From: Gammaproteobacteria bacterium
GTDB lineage: Bacteria; Pseudomonadota; Gammaproteobacteria; Pseudomonadales; Azotimanducaceae
Assembly (NCBI GenBank): GCA_009843635.1
Contig: VYDB01000046.1
Span: forward strand, 14,898-48,720
Direction: 5' to 3'
Length of the DNA stretch: 33,823 bases
In this document: one piece after another, positions 32,511-33,823 of the stretch
Layout of the letters: each line of letters opens with the position of its first letter
How positions within the stretch are numbered: the stretch's first letter is position 1
Notes under the pieces: model-generated
What the model was told of the DNA's origin: nothing
The model's input: only the letters and a program-made list of their open reading frames with translations
Databases searched by the model: none
Position numbers and translations under genes: made by a program

Positions 32511-33086
32511 ATGCTGAACGAACTGCTGCTGAGTTTGGCGCACTGGCTTGACGCGATGCCTTGGAGCACGGCGTTGCATGAGTCCCTCTACCTCTACGCC
32601 TGGGTGGAGACCACCCATGTGCTGACGCTGATGGTCTTCTTGGGCATGCTGTTCATCATCGACCTGAGAATGCTGGGCCTGATGTTCACCGAAGTGCCCG
32701 CCTCCACCGTCGCCAAGCGGCTCGATGTGCCCATGCTCATTGGCTTCGCGGTCATGGTCACCACCGGGCTTATCCTCTATTTTGCCATCCCCGTGCGCAC
32801 GACCCAGAGCCTGTGGTTCCGCATCAAGGTGGTGCTGCTCATCGCCGCCGGCATCAACGCGCTGCTGTTCCGCGCCCGCATGAAGGCGGCGGACGGCAGT
32901 TGGGACCGGGACCCGAAGCCGCCCAAGCGCCTGCGCATTGGCGCTGGCCTCTCGCTGGCCCTGTGGGCCGGGGTGGTGATCACCGGCCGCACCATCGCTT
33001 ACGATTGGTTCGACTGCCACAAGCAGTTGCCGTACTTCCTGTACTGGGCAGCGGGTTGCGTGGACGAAATGGCTGCATTCGAGTAG
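32511..33086 (+). CDS. DUF6644-like small membrane protein, 191 aa
   Basis: About four to five hydrophobic helices, with histidines near the start (LAHWLDAMPWSTALHESLYL, then VETTHVLTLMVFLGMLFIID). DLRMLGLMFTEVPASTVAKR recurs in a related form in the next gene. I believe this is a DUF6644-type inner-membrane protein, often found as tandem copies. The function is unknown; His residues in helices could suggest heme or metal binding. It has Cys in its C-terminal loop (FDCHKQLPYFLYWAAGC). ATG 32511 has no strong ribosome site. Confidence 0.8.
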   Translation: MLNELLLSLAHWLDAMPWSTALHESLYLYAWVETTHVLTLMVFLGMLFIIDLRMLGLMFTEVPASTVAKRLDVPMLIGFAVMVTTGLILYFAIPVRTTQSLWFRIKVVLLIAAGINALLFRARMKAADGSWDRDPKPPKRLRIGAGLSLALWAGVVITGRTIAYDWFDCHKQLPYFLYWAAGCVDEMAAFE

Positions 33087-33093
33087 GCGGACT

Positions 33094-33573
33094 ATGGAGT
33101 TGCTGCCCTTTTTTGAATGGCTCGAAGCCTCCGCATTGGGCGCCGCCGCCAAGGCTTATGGCGGCGTGTTCGCGGTGGTGCAGATGTTCCACCTGTTGGC
33201 GCTGGCCCTGCTCGGCGGCACGGTGATCCTCGGCGACCTGCGGCTGCTGGGCGTGGTGATGACCGACGTGCCCTCCGAGACCGTGATCCGCAACACCCAG
33301 AAGTGGTTCAATGCGGCGCTGGCCCTGATCGCTGCTAGCGGCGTCTTCATGAGCGGCGCGGTGGCGGTCAAGCTCTACTACAACGAGATGTTCTGGGCCA
33401 AGATGACTGGCCTCAGCCTCGGCATCCTCTTCGTTTACGGGGTGCGCCGCCCGCTGCTGCTGCGTTTCGAGCACGCCTCGATCAACCCTTGGGCGTTGCG
33501 GCTGCTGGCGCTCACCAGCCTGACCATCTGGCTCTCCGTGGCCGCCTGCGGGCGCTGGATCGGCTTTTCCTAA
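33094..33573 (+). CDS. Second DUF6644-like small membrane protein, 159 aa
   Basis: A paralogue of the preceding gene: VILGDLRLLGVVMTDVPSET matches FIIDLRMLGLMFTEVPAST there, at the same topological place. It is shorter and lacks the C-terminal cysteine loop. Four to five hydrophobic helices, with one His in the first conserved helix (VVQMFHLLALALLGGTVI). It begins seven bases after the preceding stop behind an AGGCGG, so the two are coupled and their products may form a complex. Function unknown. Confidence 0.8.
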   Translation: MELLPFFEWLEASALGAAAKAYGGVFAVVQMFHLLALALLGGTVILGDLRLLGVVMTDVPSETVIRNTQKWFNAALALIAASGVFMSGAVAVKLYYNEMFWAKMTGLSLGILFVYGVRRPLLLRFEHASINPWALRLLALTSLTIWLSVAACGRWIGFS

Positions 33574-33589
33574 AATGGGGCGCGATGGT

Positions 33590-33715
33590 ATGAGCAAGAA
33601 AGCCCTGGAAAGAGCGGTGTTCGGCTTTGCGGCGGTGGTCATCGCTGCGGCCCTCTGGTTCTGGAGCCGCCAGGTCGGGGACGTGATCGACCTGCTCCGC
33701 ATGGCCTACGGCTAG
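33590..33715 (+). CDS. 41-residue single-pass membrane peptide
   Basis: ATG 33590 opens MSKKALERAVFGFAAVVIAA and continues ALWFWSRQVGDVIDLLRMAYG to TAG 33713-33715. One hydrophobic helix is flanked by basic residues at the N-terminus, suggesting an N-in orientation. An in-frame ATG at 33575 would add MGRDG. It starts 16 bases after the second DUF6644-like stop and probably belongs to the same operon, as a small accessory subunit. No family recognised. Reality is supported by spacing and composition only. Confidence 0.55.
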   Translation: MSKKALERAVFGFAAVVIAAALWFWSRQVGDVIDLLRMAYG

Positions 33716-33764
33716 GAGCCTTAAGCCTTGGAATCAACGAGTCAACCGAACTGGGGAAGAAAAG

Positions 33765-33823
33765 ATGCAGGTAACTACTCGCCCCCCTGCCCCTGATTGG
33801 GCGGGGTTTGCGTTGCCGGGGAC
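33765..33823 (+). CDS. Possible start of a further gene (runs off the right edge)
   Basis: ATG 33765 follows GGGGAAG at a suitable distance and opens an uninterrupted frame MQVTTRPPAPDWAGFALPGD to the window edge. Twenty residues are too few to identify it. The good ribosome site is the main evidence. Confidence 0.4.
   Translation, partial: MQVTTRPPAPDWAGFALPG

Noticed and set aside
1-33823. CRISPR arrays, rRNA genes, prophage structural genes or a replication origin
   Set aside because: No regularly spaced repeats, rRNA-like sequence, phage capsid or integrase genes, or DnaA-box clusters were noticed on either strand.

Overview
The window looks like a high-GC gammaproteobacterial chromosome segment. 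It carries the cmoA-cmoB tRNA wobble-uridine pair, ppk and ppx, a TonB-dependent receptor, an MscS channel and many fatty-acid or aromatic catabolism enzymes (acyl-CoA ligase, three acyl-CoA dehydrogenases, a nitroreductase, an LLM oxidoreductase, two phytanoyl-CoA dioxygenase-like proteins, a Rieske oxygenase). This fits an aerobic heterotroph with a large peripheral-catabolism repertoire. The species cannot be named from the sequence.

Layout. 1-5318: a partial Rieske oxygenase and tRNA-Asn (both minus), then a plus-strand acyl-CoA ligase / nitroreductase / acyl-CoA dehydrogenase cluster meeting a convergent LLM flavin oxidoreductase. 5351-12186: an accessory region. It contains a SnoaL-like gene, a four-gene operon of lower GC (about 6120-10977), a nonsense-interrupted carboxymuconolactone-decarboxylase-like gene and a DUF433/DUF5615 toxin-antitoxin pair. 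It is studded with short decayed pieces of the same acyl-CoA ligase, acyl-CoA dehydrogenase and LLM genes, in the same order and orientation as the intact cluster. This suggests a degenerate second copy that was invaded by accessory DNA. 12196-18182: an APC permease, two small genes (the second DUF2087), a zinc alcohol dehydrogenase, two overlapping PhyH genes and an acyl-CoA dehydrogenase. 18196-18355: a 160-bp nearly palindromic MITE-like element. 18384-20446: cmoA, cmoB and a small membrane-anchored protein in one minus-strand operon. 20508-28032: ppk, a TonB-dependent receptor, and ppx plus another acyl-CoA dehydrogenase on the opposite strand. 28173-29426: a solo IS1341-type TnpB. 29477-33823: a sulfatase, MscS, two paralogous small membrane proteins, a 41-residue membrane peptide and the start of a further gene.

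The most interesting part is the four-gene operon. It encodes a four-helix membrane protein with helical flanks, a vWA-like lipoprotein, a MotA/TolQ/ExbB-like protein with a very long helical tail, and a single-pass MotB/ExbD-like protein with a glutamate in the membrane helix, a long coiled coil and a C-terminal domain I do not recognise. It resembles an ion-driven stator system, and the overall plan recalls Zorya ZorA/ZorB. It lacks recognisable ZorC, ZorD or ZorE effectors and a recognisable OmpA-like peptidoglycan-binding domain. I treat it as a candidate undescribed envelope-spanning motor or signalling system. No stretch longer than about 210 bases is without an assigned gene or element.
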